From the NCBI RefSeq assembly GCF_011386835.1, contig NC_088791.1:53401498-53465497 (forward strand): 64,000 bases of DNA, in the 5' to 3' direction. The stretch is from Chrysemys picta bellii (lineage: Eukaryota > Chordata > Testudines > Emydidae). Below the pieces are notes generated by a model, which did not search any database, was not told the DNA's origin, and worked only from the letters and a program-made list of their open reading frames with translations. Below, piece by piece: positions 1 to 10,779 of this stretch. The number at the start of each line of letters is the position of its first letter. The first letter of the stretch is position 1. Both the position numbers and the translations under genes were made by a program.

Positions 1-2862
1 GAGGACTGACCAAAACTTGTTTATTCTTTATATGTTGCCTTTAGACATAGTCTGATTTATACATTGTCTTCTTAATAGAATTTTGAAAACCAGAAGGATT
101 GTGGTTATGTATAATTTCAAAACTAGAATTTCTTACTCAAACTTTTCAAAATTTAAAAACAAATCACTTATAACAATTGCCTCCTGGCTAGCATTTCAAA
201 TCATTGATTAAATCTTCATACTTTTTCTTAGCAATTAGTTGTCATCAGGTCTTCAGTCTGGATCACATTGCTTTCTGTGTCACTTAATCTTTGTTTTCCA
301 ATGTCCTTTGAAAGCTATTGTTTAAGCTATTCACTGTTCTTTAAAAAAAGAATATTTGAGTATGCTGAATAAATGATTTTGTGTTGGATCTGCCTTTACT
401 GAATTATTTATAGTTATTGGTATTTATGGGCTAATCCTGCCTCCATTATCATACAAACCTACCAATAATTAGTTGTAGCCTAACTTTCAGAAGTTATTCA
501 AAAGCCCCATTTAGATGCAGGATAACTCAATAGAGCTAACATGATGGAGTGGTGGGAAGCGAAACAACCACACACCCTTTATTGCTAGTCAAGACAGGCC
601 AATATTTTCAAAAAAGGACCCTAAAGTTAGGTTTTAAAATAAATGACCTGTTCTTTCAGAAGAACTGACCATACATCTGCTGTGTGTTCAGAACTTTTGA
701 AAGTCAGGCCACTTATTTAGGATCCTAAGTAGAAGAGTCATACTTGAGGATCCTATTTCTGAAAATCTTGTGTATACGGAATGAATATTGTACATATATA
801 AGGTATATTTACACAATAATATAATACAGCTGTTAAGTCTGAATCTCAATTTCCATTCCAACGTCCTCATAACTTTCTCATGCTTAGAATAGTTATTTCT
901 ATTGTGGGATACTAACCGGTGGTAACAGGAGATATTGACTTTTTGAAGGTGACCTACAGTATATTAAAGACAATCTTTGTTTAGCTCAGAGTAAGGACTC
1001 AGTAAAACATCATCAATGCCCATTTTTTTAATTAGATGATCAAAGAAAAGACATTATCAACAGAATAGAATGAAGATTTTCTCCCAGCTATCAGCATGTT
1101 ATCCTGAACCTCTACTTGAAAATCCCATTCTATATATGTTCAAAAGCACCAAAGTGACACAGGAGCACAAGTCCTGCTGAAAATCAGTGATTGAAAGTCA
1201 ATGGGACTTGTACTCTGAAGTCACCGAGGCTCTTTTGAAAATCCCATCCATAGTTATTGTCCATTAATTCTCACCTCTTAACCTTCATTACATTTATTCA
1301 TATGAAGGAGGAGTGGATACTGAAAGGCATAAAATAAAATGGTAAAGAATGGAATTACAGTAGTAAATTATTTTCACTATAAAGGTACAAATCAAAGAAA
1401 TTTTGACAGTGCCAGTTGAGTTCCATATAAATCCCAGGGAAATTATTAAAGTTGTAAGTAGCTCGAGTAGCATTCATGTTCATACAGGTTTGCAATTTAT
1501 CACTTCAGATATTAGAAATTGAAGAGAGTAGACTGCAATCACGGGTTTGCAACTATGACCCAGTCAATGTCTCTTGAATGTGAGAGCTGAAACTAAAGTT
1601 CCAATTTGGCACATCTGTTATCTTAAATTTCTCTCATCAGTTTTTGTCCAGTGCTGAAGATAAATGTGCACAGCGCTTCCTATTAAATCAAAGGAACTGA
1701 CTGGGCTATTGAATCTCTCCCTCTATATACATGCCATGTTGACAATACAAATGATAACTTAAGTTGCTTCCTGGTAAACTGTTATAAAATTAAAGGTTGT
1801 TCTGAATCTAAAAGAGTAAAAACTTAACATTTCAGAACCTCCCTTTTTCCTAGGTATTGGCTTCCACTAACAATCTACGTTCTGCTTCAAAAAGAAGGAT
1901 GCTTGTTGAAAAAGTGGTATTTACAATATTGCTTAAATCAGGAGCCAGATCACAGCGACTTTATGTCACAGGAGAGCTTTCAACAGCCTTTCTGACACAC
2001 ACAGGGACTGCATCCAAGTAATGCTACTGTTTTAAGCTGCTAATTGATAACATTCATTCATTGAGAAGAAATCATTCCCGGGAATGAATCTCTGTTTTGT
2101 TTAAGCCTCTTGCCTAGTTAAATGCTTGATAATGCTATTAAAAATTGATCCTTTATGATAGCTTTTGATCACAAAAGAACATCAGTTCATTTTATCTGTT
2201 CTCAGTTGAACAGGGCAATTAGCACAAAGTCTAGGCAGTCTGTTCTTTACAGTGTAATTGTTAAAAATGTGTCATGGGGCTATAACTAGGCTTTTACAAT
2301 GTATTCATGATGCAAAAGGCTGTTTCACTGCTGAACACAGTAAATTGACATTTATATCTGATTTGATGTAATTAAAGAATAATGGGTAGAGATATATTTT
2401 ATTATTTTAAAATATGCTAGTTTAGAAGATGAATTTTACACTAAGATGCAAGCTCATTTGGCTAAGGGGATACAGACAAATTTCTGCTCTAAAACTATAT
2501 GTGTATCACTATAGGGTAAAAGCAGACATAGGTGACTATTTTATTTTATTTCTCCTCCCCTATCGCTATCAAAATATGCATAATCAGAAACACTAAATTG
2601 TAAAGCAAACCTACGTACTACGTAGTAAACAGCCTGGTCTAAACTTCACTATTTAGAACACATTATCAAAAACAATGTTAATGTTCTTTGATAATGTTCA
2701 CAGCCACTAGAAAAAGCAAAGTCATGAGGAAATTTCAGCTATCTCAACATTTTCTGGCTCCACAATGTATGTTGTTGATATATGTGTATTGTGGAAGTCC
2801 TGTCTATTAGGAGCTAGACTTTATATACTGAATGATTGCTAAATTCCAAGGAGACCAGGTGG
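1..2862. other. Unique AT-rich stretch, no gene seen
   Basis: No open frame longer than about 60 codons, no repeat end and no RNA gene could be recognised. The sequence is AT-rich with ordinary vertebrate intergenic or intronic texture. Conserved non-coding elements cannot be excluded by eye. Confidence 0.5.
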
Positions 2863-2869
2863 CAGGGCA

Positions 2870-3125
2870 AGTTCATTCAGCAAGAAATAGAAATGTAGGG
2901 GAGAAAGAAGCAGAGAGGTAGGAGGGGGTAGAGAGTGCTGATAAAGGAAGAAGAGAGACAGGAAGGGAAGAGACCTACAAGAAAATAGGAAAAGGAGGGA
3001 GTAAGCAGGATAAAGATGGAGGAAAGCATAAAAGGAGGCAAGTAACCAGTGAGATGATGGGAGAATCTCTACGGAGAGAAATAACATGAATACAAGGAGA
3101 GAAAGGAGAAACAAACTGAAGAAAT
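2870..3125. repeat. Purine-rich low-complexity tract
   Basis: About 250 bases of the + strand are strongly biased to A and G (repeated gagag, aagga and gggag words) with few pyrimidines. The long open frame on the opposite strand is a by-product of this bias: its protein is only Leu, Ser, Phe and Pro. Such polypurine tracts can form triplex DNA; no coding role is supported. Confidence 0.75.
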
Positions 3126-4540
3126 TACTGCACTGACATTTAACATTTGGGAAAGTTACTGCTGCAAACAACTCTCCAGCTGCCCATTTGTAAAATCAGT
3201 TCACAGCAAAATTTAAAAGAGTGCACCAAATGAGTATGATCCTTGGGAATTTTCTAAAATGGGATCAATAGGAAAAGAGGAGCAGAGATGGGAAAAGATT
3301 TAGGCTTTCCAGCTGTGAGCCTAGGAAATGTGTCCCCAATTTTCCATATGAAGGAGCTCTCAGAAAGTGTTGCAAGAACATGGAGTGTCAAGAACATGGA
3401 GGACCAGACTGTGTGTAATGAAATGGAGGCTTCTTTACAAAGTAACTTGCACCACATAGCATTGTGGTGCACTAGTCCTCTCATGCCTTTGTTGTTAGCA
3501 GGGGACAAGGAAGAGTAATAAAGCCAAATTAATGTCCTATTGATTCTTATTAGTATAATATCTATTTGCCTCTGTCAAATCTAATACAGCTAATACTCTA
3601 AACTAGAAAGAAAAACCCTCAGTCTACAAGGTAACGAGCTCCTCCTGAAAAATTGTCATTTGCCATTTGCTCCCGTAGAGCATCTGTCTTCAGGTTTTCT
3701 ACAACCAAGTTCCTGTAGCTCAGAGTAGGCTACAGTTTCTCAGTGCATGCTTCTACTAGAACACAGAAACTGCCAAAATAAATGAGCACACAACCTTTAG
3801 AGTAACATCCAGTAGACAAAGGTAAAAATAACTCAGACTGTTAGAGTGGTCTATCTTCCACTCAGTGTGGTTCTCATTAGCCTGGTAGCGAGAATATCCC
3901 CTGACAGTGTGTTTTTTGTATGTCTTTTTTTTAATCTAGAGCTATAGGAAGCCATTTAGATGTAGAACCACTTCTCCATATTTAACTTATCAACTCTCAG
4001 ACAATAGAGGTTATAAATACAATATGGTTTTGGTTTTGTTTCATCATCTTTCCTTTTACACTGCTGAGGAGGTTAACACACTAGGGTGATTCATGTATCT
4101 GTTCTTCACAGTTTTATTCCTATTCCTCATTTTCTTCTTAATCTGTATAATTATTCTAATTTAACACTAGCAGATTCATTATTTGTAACATCCCCTTCAA
4201 TTCTTCAAAATGTCCCTATATCTAGAAAGCAATGCACATAGGTCACTGTCGTATGAATTACCATGCAGTGACATTGCCTGATTACCATGCAGTAACATTC
4301 TCTCACGCGTAAAGTACTGCAACTTTAGTAATGACTAATCTCCTGATGCACTGCTTACCATTTATACCAAGAAAATTAATCTGCAGCTCTACTTGATCTC
4401 TTCCCTAAGCATGAGTGAAGTTCAAACATCTCTCCAAGGTAAACTAGCCAACACTCTTATATCAATGACTTACCTCAGAGCTGAAGTTTTAAATATAATT
4501 CATAAGAAATCATAGAATCAAGTACATAAAAGATTGTTAC
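3126..4540. other. Unique stretch, no gene seen
   Basis: Nothing coding is supported. Two short open frames at 3254-3518 lie antisense to each other and show no motif. A small imperfect direct repeat of attaccatgcagt occurs near 4257 and 4281. Confidence 0.45.
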
Positions 4541-4760
4541 AAGGAGAAGGAAGAAATATTGTTCTCCTTAACTTCTGAGGATAGGACAAGAACTAATGGG
4601 CTTAAATTGCAGCAAGGGTGGTTTAAGTTGGACACTAGGAAAAACTTCCTGTCAGGGGTGTTAAGTTCTGGAATATATTTCCAAGGGAAGTTGTGGAATC
4701 TCCATCACTGGAGATTTTTAAGAGCAGGTAAAACAAATATCTGTCAGGGATGGTCTAGAT

Positions 4761-4894
4761 CAGTGGTTCTCAACCTGTAGCCTGTGGGCCGCTTGCAGCC
4801 CATCAGCACACAGCTGCGGCCCATGTGACATCCTCAGAGCCATACAGGTAGTATTGGATGTGGCCCACAATGGTAAATAGGTTGAGAACCACTA
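4761..4894 (+). mobile_element. hAT-type non-autonomous transposon (134 bp)
   Basis: The ends are inverted repeats: cagtggttctcaacc at the left and ggttgagaaccacta at the right, with a single terminal mismatch. Both sides carry the same 8-bp duplication gtctagat (4753-4760 and 4895-4902). An 8-bp TSD and a CAGNGGTTCTCAA-type end are hallmarks of hAT (Charlie-like) elements. At 134 bp it encodes nothing and would need a transposase supplied in trans. Confidence 0.9.
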
Positions 4895-4954
4895 GTCTAG
4901 ATAATACTTAGTCCTGCCATGATGACCTCTCGAGGTCCCTTCCAGACCTATGAT

Positions 4955-5232
4955 CAGGGGCGACTCTATGTTTTTTGCCGCACCAAGCACGGCAGTCAGG
5001 CGGCCTTCGGTCATGTGGATTCGGCAGCATTTTTGCGGGTTATCTGCCGGTCCCACGCCTTCAGCGGACCCGCCACCAAATTGCCGCCGAAGCTGTGGGA
5101 CCAGTGGACCTCCCGCAGGCATGCCGCCCAAGGCTGCCTGACTTCCGCCCCTTATGGCGACCGGCACACCACCCCCCGTGGCTTGCCGCCCCAGGCACGC
5201 GCTTGCTGTGCTGGTGCCTGGAGCCGCCCCTG
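4955..5232 (+). mobile_element. GC-rich hAT-type non-autonomous transposon (278 bp)
   Basis: The ends caggggcgactcta and tggagccgcccctg are imperfect inverted repeats. They are bounded by the 8-bp duplication cctatgat (4947-4954 and 5233-5240), which points to hAT. The interior is far more GC- and CpG-rich than its surroundings, which makes several overlapping open frames; none resembles a known protein. It is the second insertion into the same CR1 copy. Confidence 0.88.
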
Positions 5233-5240
5233 CCTATGAT

Positions 5241-5490
5241 TCTATGAAATATAGGGCTGGAAGGGACCTCAGGAGGTCATCAAATCCAGACTTAAGAGCT
5301 GAACAAGGACAAAGTAAATCTAGACCATTTCTGACAGGTGTTTGTCTAATCTGTTCTTAAAAACCTCCAGTAATGAGGATTCCACAACTTCTCTTAGAAA
5401 CGTATTCCAGAACTTAACTACCCTTATAGTTAGAAAGTTTTCCTAATATCTAATCTAAATCTCCCTTGCTGCTAATTAAGCCCACATGAG
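5241..5490 (-). mobile_element. CR1 LINE 3' end, antisense
   Basis: Read on the - strand this is another CR1 3' end: ggctggaagggacctcaggaggtcatc, aaaacctccagtaatgagg and ccacaacttctc are complements of the usual CR1 3' UTR. Its tail abuts the tail of the + strand CR1 that ends here, sharing the tctatga motif, so two CR1 copies meet tail to tail. It is about 250 bp long and severely 5'-truncated. Confidence 0.8.
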
Positions 5491-5556
5491 GCAGGTTTCT
5501 CAATCCCATAGCTCTATGGGCATCCTACTAGATTGCCATCTGATTTTCAACTGAAG

Positions 5557-5700
5557 TGTGTGTGGGAGGAAGGGTGGGAGAATGTGTGATAGGGAGTGGG
5601 GGGCATGGGGGAGAGACAGAGACAGAGTGTTTGTTGGGGGAGTGTGTGAGAGAGTGAGTGTGGGGGGAGTATGTGTGTTGGGGGAGAGTGAGTGTGTTGG
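5557..5700. repeat. G/T-rich low-complexity tract
   Basis: About 145 bases of interrupted gtgtg, gggg and gagag words with several runs of four or more G. Many G runs close together give G-quadruplex potential on the + strand. Open frames here are low-complexity artefacts. Confidence 0.75.
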
Positions 5701-5714
5701 CATGCTGTCTCTAT

Positions 5715-6021
5715 GGGTACGTCTATACTTACCTCCGGGTCCGGCGGTAAGCAATCGATCTTCTGGGTTCAATTTATCACGTCTTGTCTAGACGTGATAA
5801 ATCGATCCCAGATCGATCCCGGAAGTGCTCGCCGTCGACGCCGGTACTCCTGCTCCACCCCTGCTCCGCAAGAGGAGTACGCGGAGTCGAAGGGGGAGCC
5901 TGCCTGCCACGTCTGGACCTGCGGTAAGTTCGAACTAAGGTACTTCAACTTCAGCTATGTTATTCACGTAGCTGAAGTTGCGTATCTTAGTTCGAAGTGG
6001 GCGGTTAGTGTGGACCAGGCC
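5715..6021. mobile_element. Harbinger-type MITE (307 bp)
   Basis: The left end gggtacgtctatactta and the right end taagtgtggaccaggcc-like sequence (ttagtgtggaccaggcc) are inverted relatives of the ends of the full Harbinger at 31147-35431 (gggtatgtctacacta and tagtgtagaccaggcc). Flanking trinucleotides are tat and taa, consistent with the 3-bp TWA target of PIF/Harbinger. The interior holds inverted words around a taaatcgatc core and no coding sequence. A solo LTR begins about 20 bp beyond its right end. Confidence 0.8.
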
Positions 6022-6041
6022 TAAGTTCAGACAGCAGCTGG

Positions 6042-6799
6042 TGTTAGAGAGCTTATTCCTTCACTTTTCCACTTCCCTGGTCCTTCTCGCATGAATAGAG
6101 AGCAACAATACCCGAAATCCAAAGGTGCAAACAATTCAATGTTTATTGGGGTGAACTTCCAGCAAGCTTAAATCCAAGTTCCTTTTTCCTTATTTTCGAA
6201 TCCCAATTTACTTCCTGTTTGCCCCTAATTTATATAGTAATATTCTTAGCTATACCTTAACCAATCAGTCTACTAACATTTACCTAACCAATCCTAACAT
6301 ATTGTAACATAATTAGCTAACCAATTATATCCCACCTCCTTAATTAGTTTACACCCAGCAAAATTAATTATACAGCAGACAGAAACAATCACAGAACCAG
6401 ACAGAGACCATGCAAATAAATATACAAAACTATACAGAAGTGAGGATTTTACAACTACATCTATACAGATATAAGGGTTTTTCAGCTGTGTCTATTGATA
6501 AGTAAGTTCTTACCAGACAGAAAACTATCAAACTAAATTTCCTTTTACATGTTCTAGGCTCTTCCCTTTTTCTGGAGGTGATAGATTGGATCACCTTCCT
6601 AACAGCCCCAGATTGCTTTATTTCAGTATGACTAAACAGGGCCTTAGACTGTCACAGTGAGAGAAGGCCCTTCCACAGATAGACAATGATTTTGATTCTT
6701 TCTTTTATACCTCTATAACTAGCTAAGTGATAAGAATACACCTAAATTCTTAAAGTATATAGGCCTTTGCAGACAGGCTTGAATATCTATATCCTAACA
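6042..6799 (-). mobile_element. Solo LTR of an endogenous retrovirus-like element
   Basis: The block begins tgttag and ends ctaaca, giving the TG...CA ends of an LTR. It is flanked by the 5-bp direct duplication gctgg (6037-6041 and 6800-6804). On the - strand an AATAAA lies near what would be the LTR 3' end (complement of tttatt near 6141), so the LTR reads leftward. No internal retroviral sequence is attached: LTR-LTR recombination has left a 758-bp solo LTR. Confidence 0.8.
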
Positions 6800-7269
6800 G
6801 CTGGAACCAAACAATCCTGAGGCAGGGGCAGGGCGAAACCCCACACACACATCAGCCTCTGCCTCCCTCCCTGGCACTGCTCAGCACAGCCTTCTCTCCC
6901 CCCTGCTCCCCCCTCCGCCATCCCACCCCACAGCAGCAGTCTGTTCTGCCTGCCGCTGCATTCCTAGAGCCGGGGACAGCAGGATTCCACGTTAATGGTT
7001 TTGTGATTCCCTCTGAGTTCTCCCACATCCTCCTCAGCCCACAGATCAATGATCCACCTCTGCCCTGTAGTCTAGTCAGGAGACAATTTTCTGTTTTGCT
7101 GCTGGGAGCCCAATGCTCAGCTGGGCAGTAGCTATATGACCTCTCCATGCTGAGAAATGTCAAAGGTTCCTGGAGTTTGGAAAGGGGAGGGATGTATGTC
7201 TGCAGGGCAGTAAAGTTCAAACAGTGAGCAGAGCAGTCACAGCAACCATTATGGGATACTGGGGGAGGC

Positions 7270-7690
7270 CAGTTATCAGCAGCGTATTATCGCCTAGGCC
7301 AACAAGGCCTAGGCCTAGAGTGGCAAATTTGCAGGGGCAGCAAATTTGAGCACCCACGGAGAAGCTCCCCTGCTCACCTCCTCTGCGAGCGCGCCACCAT
7401 GTCCTGTTTCTCTCCCATCCTACCCAGGGCTTGCACCGCGAAACAGCTGTTTCGCGGGGCAGGGAGGGAGGGGGAGGAAGAGGAACGCAGCGCACTGGGG
7501 GAAGAGGCAGGGCCAGGGCGGGGATTTGGGGAAGGGATCCAACAGGAGTTAGGGAGGGGGCGGAGTCGGGGCGGGACTTTGGGGAAGGGGTTGGAATGGG
7601 GGCGGGGAAAGGGAGGAGTCGGGGCGGGGTCAGGGGCGGGCGGGACGGCAATTATTTCAGGGCCTAGGGATGGCAAAATCATTAATTTTG
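7270..7690. repeat. GC-rich interspersed repeat with a 22-bp perfect palindrome
   Basis: Words gcctag..tggcaaa occur at both ends (near 7307 and 7661) around a GC- and CpG-rich core of repeated ggggcgggg, ggggaaggg and gggagggg motifs. At 7436-7457 there is a perfect palindrome whose left half is ccgcgaaacag. The many overlapping open frames on both strands follow from base composition. It is probably a non-autonomous transposon or SINE-like repeat; the class is not resolved. Confidence 0.5.
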
Positions 7691-7888
7691 TGACATAACA
7701 AATGTCAGCGTCTACACTGATGCTTTGTTGCAAAAAACTCTATGCCTCTCTTTGAAGTGGTTTTATTTTTTTGGCAAAACAGGAGAGTTTTGCCTGCCAA
7801 AAGTAGCATTGCAGTGTATACACCTCCACTGTTTTGTCGGCAAAAGCTGCTTTTTGCTGTCAAAATTGTGTAGTCTCAACAAGACCAT

Positions 7889-8029
7889 AGTTTCTCAGAC
7901 CTGAACAAGAGCTCTGTGTAAATTTGAAAGCTTGTCTCTCTCACCAACAGATGTTGGTCCAATAAAAGATATTATCTCAGCCACCTTGTCTTTCCAATAT
8001 CGTGGGACCAACATGGCAACAACACTACC
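7889..8029 (+). mobile_element. PLE-end-like repeat, second family
   Basis: Contains aagcttgtctctctcaccaac, ttggtccaataaaagatatt and gggaccaacatgg, closely matching the right half of the fold-back element at 50802-50993. The motif ctgaacaagagctctg...gaaagcttg has the same layout as the ctgatgaag...cgaaagctt block in the PLE ends. It adjoins an antisense CR1 on its right. Assignment to Penelope-like ends is inference from structure; that it is a repeat family member is clear from the second copy. Confidence 0.6.
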
Positions 8030-8606
8030 AGGTTCCCCACTCAATCTACTTTCAGCAAGACTAAATCTGATCAGTTTCCTTAACCTTTCTTCATAGGTCA
8101 ATTTTTCTAAACCTTTTATTTTATTTATTTATTGATTGATTTATTTTTGTTGCTCTCCTCTGGACAATTTATCCATGTCTTTCCAAAATGATATTAGCCT
8201 TGCTCACAACTGCATCACACTGTTGACTCATATTCAATTTGTGATCACTATAACCCCCAGTTGCTTTTCAGCAGTACTACCACCAACCAGTTATACCCCA
8301 TTCTGCAGCTGTGCATTTTATTTTTCCTTCCTAAGTGTAGTACTTGCACTTGTCTATATTGAATTCATCTTGTTTATTTCTCCAACTTGTCAAGGTTGTT
8401 TTGAATTTTAATCCTGTTCTCAAAAGTGCTTGCTACTCCTCCCAGCATGGTGTCATCCTCAAATCTTATAGGTGTACTTTCCACTCCATTATCCAAGTCA
8501 CTAATGAAAATGTTGAATAGTACCAGACCAAGACTGACCCCCTGCAGAACCCCATTAGATACGGCCCTCGGTTTGACAGCAAACCATTGATAACTACTCT
8601 CTGAGT

Positions 8607-8780
8607 GTCCTGTGGCACCTTTAAGACTAACAGAGGTACTGGAGCATAAGCTTTCGCGTCTGATGAAGTGGGCATTCACCCACGAAAGCTTATGCTCCAA
8701 TACCTCTGTTAGTCTTAAAGGTGCCACAGGACCCTCTGTTGCTTTTTTACAGATTCAGACTAACATGGCTACCCCTCTGA
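8607..8780. mobile_element. Fold-back Penelope-like element end (174 bp)
   Basis: The insertion is bounded by a 12-bp duplication tactctctgagt (8595-8606 and 8781-8792). It contains only PLE terminal sequence, arranged as an inverted repeat: arms 8607-8656 and 8683-8732 are complementary with about one mismatch around a 26-bp centre. The right side continues to the PLE 3' tail, ending acccctctga. The same tail ends the large PLE at 43349. It is an inverted dimer of PLE ends and lacks all coding sequence. Confidence 0.85.
8660..8698 (+). ncRNA. Hammerhead-ribozyme-like core in PLE end
   Basis: The order ctgatga, then a 5-bp stem (gtggg and cccac, loop cattca), then gaaa, then a short gc-ttat-gc hairpin followed by tc, resembles a minimal hammerhead: CUGAUGA box, stem II, GAAA box, tiny stem III and cleavage site. 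One extra A sits between the CUGAUGA box and stem II, and stem I pairing next to the core is weak. Hammerheads have been reported in Penelope-like elements. Activity of this copy is uncertain. Confidence 0.35.
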
Positions 8781-9284
8781 TACTCTCTGAGTACGGTCTT
8801 TCAGCCAATTGTGCACCCATCTTATAGTAATTTCATCTAGACTGCATTTCCGTAGTTTGCTTATAAGAATATCATGTGGAACTGTGTCAAAAGCTTTACT
8901 ATTTTATGCTTGATTTCTTGTGCCCTGGCTGCCAGGATGAAAGTATATGTGCAGTGGTTTTGATTGTGAAAATGTCTCAGCTCAGCTTCTGAATTTGCAC
9001 CAATAGTGTTGAGCCCTCAAATAAACGTAGGCACAGTTTTCCAGATGGAAAAAATAATAGGTACATCTTACAGCACTTTGATGTCAAGCAACACTGTGGG
9101 TGCAATCAAATACGGGCAGGTTCTAAATTAACTGGAAAGATGCAGGCATCAATGTGGACAGCTCAATGAAAATCTCTGCTCAGTGTACAGCAGTGGTCCA
9201 AAGAAGCAAATAAAATGTGTGTGTGTAAAAGCTAAGAAAGAAAATAACATCCAATGTATCATAATGCCCTTCATAAAACAGGGC

Positions 9285-9925
9285 TACACCTCCACATGGA
9301 TACTCTTTAGTTCCGGTCACTAAATCTAAAAAAAGATGTAGCAGAAGTAGAAGGGGTTCAGAGAAGGGAAACAAAAATAACCAGAGGTATGAAGAGACAT
9401 CCATGTGAAGAGAGTTTAAGATTAGGACTGTTTTGAGGGGAAACATACAAGAGGAGACATGATAGAGGTATACAAAACAATGAATGGTACAAAGATGGTA
9501 GACCAAGCATTTTTATTTACTCCTCATTAATACAAGAACAAAGCGATGTTCAGTGAAAGGCAGCAAATGTAAAAGGGAGCAAAGGGGTACTTTGCATTCC
9601 CAATGCATAATTAACTTGTTCAGCTTGCTGCCAGCTTGATGCCTAGAGTGTAACAGGATCCAAAAATACATATAATTATACAAATATCTATATCTTAGAT
9701 AGGATAAAATATATAAGGGATACTCATTCATGCTTCACAGTATTAGTCAGCCACATCCAACAGCTAGTTAGACACTTCCCCTGCAGCCAATTGTTATAAC
9801 TATTTGTTGTGGGGTTTCTTGGACCATCCTCAAAAGTGTCTAGTAGTAGTCTCTGTCAGGTACAGGAAAATGAGCTAGACAGACTGCTGGTTTGATCTAA
9901 TATGGCAATTCCGATGTAGATATTA
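9285..9925 (+). mobile_element. CR1 LINE 3' portion, degenerate
   Basis: Recognisable CR1 words on the + strand include agaaggggttcagagaaggg, gaagagagtttaagattagg, gagacatgatagaggtatac and, at the end, gctggtttgatctaatatggcaattcc. The middle (about 9600-9820) is not recognisable and may hold a later insertion or simple decay. No intact frame remains. Confidence 0.75.
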
Positions 9926-9989
9926 GCTCTGCCCTTCAAGGTTTCCAAGACACCGCCCTTGGTATGGGGTTGAACATCTCATGGCAGAA

Positions 9990-10610
9990 AACCAAAGTCC
10001 AGAACCTCAGATCTGAGTCACCAGAATTCCCAGTGCAGGTGTGATTGAACACAGTGAAGAACATTGATGAGTTCATCTATTTAGGCTGCAAAAAGAGTTC
10101 AAACATTTGCAGCAAACCAGATGTCCTCTGATTAATAGGTCTTGTTGCCTTCTGCATGAAGTTCATGTCTCACCTATGGACTCAAACCGTCTCTGTGCTG
10201 AAACAACGTTCAGGATCTATCAACCTGTGTCCTGCCAGTACTGCTATATAGGTCAGAAACCAGTATCCTCCTAAAGGAAATTGGGAACAGTTAGAGGCAT
10301 TCCATATGTGCTGTCAGAGCCAAAGCCTGAGCATAAAGTGGTGATTTTGTGCAAAATGCCATAATCTTGCAGAGATCTGGCCTTCCTCCAATTGCTCACT
10401 ACATTCAAAAGTGGCACTGCATGCTCCTCAGACATGTGACAAACTCATGCCTTGTTCTCAAACTCTCCATAGAAGTGCTAAGGGATGCATGCCTTGACCC
10501 TACCTGGCATCACCCACTGGGCTGCTCCAGAGATTTGTGGATTTGTAGGAGAGAGCCAGATCTGGGAATTTCACTGTACAATGTCAGCAAAAGTGGTCGC
10601 TCTGGCTGAT
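9990..10610 (+). pseudogene. Decayed LINE reverse transcriptase C-terminal region
   Basis: Fragments in shifting frames resemble the end of a non-LTR RT: HIDEFIYLGC-like text near 10070, LEAFHMCCQSQSLSIKW near 10290, then ILQRSGLPPIAHYIQKW near 10365. The LGC...LEAFH..C......W...V.N...LQRSGL series is a common thread in LINE RT C-termini. The clade (RTE-, Jockey- or CR1-like) cannot be fixed by eye. Stops and frameshifts make it a relic. Confidence 0.55.
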
Positions 10611-10779
10611 GAAAAAATCCTCAGTGGACTAAGCATGTTTGATGAGGATGGCTCCTTATGCAATGCCTTAAGAATGGGATATACAAAAGCCAGCATACTA
10701 GGTGGGGAGCGGCCTAAGCTAGCCAATGAGAGATGCCAACAAGAGGATGTATCCTAGGCACGCAATTCTGTGACAGGGA

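Larger units (their letters stand above)
4555..5247 (+). mobile_element. CR1 LINE 3' end, split by two hAT insertions
   Basis: The + strand shows the CR1 3' region: ggataggacaagaactaatg, then aggaaaaacttcctgtcagg, then tggaatctccatcactggag, then gacctctcgaggtcccttcc, ending in a CR1-type attctatga tail. The copy is 5'-truncated to the last few hundred bases, as usual for CR1. It is interrupted at 4761-4894 and 4955-5232 by short DNA transposons, each with an 8-bp target duplication taken from CR1 sequence. The CR1 is therefore older than both. Confidence 0.85.
8035..8915 (-). mobile_element. CR1 LINE fragment, antisense, split by a fold-back PLE end
   Basis: On the - strand the sequence carries CR1 ORF2 C-terminal and 3' text. 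The + strand shows its complements, including ccagcatggtgtcatcctcaaa, ttccactccattatccaagtc and cccctgcagaaccccattaga. The remnant peptide includes VLFNIFISDLDNG and DTMLGGV, typical of the RT end of CR1, with frameshifts. The copy resumes after the insertion at 8607-8780 with tctttcagccaattgtgcaccc. Confidence 0.85.

Noticed and set aside
2839..3171. 110-codon antisense open frame
   Set aside because: It is the pyrimidine strand of a purine-rich tract; the product is only Leu/Ser/Phe/Pro-rich.
6852..7733. Several overlapping open frames of 60-144 codons on both strands
   Set aside because: They follow from GC-rich, low-complexity repeat sequence (Pro, Gly, Arg and Ser strings), overlap in many frames and show no domain.
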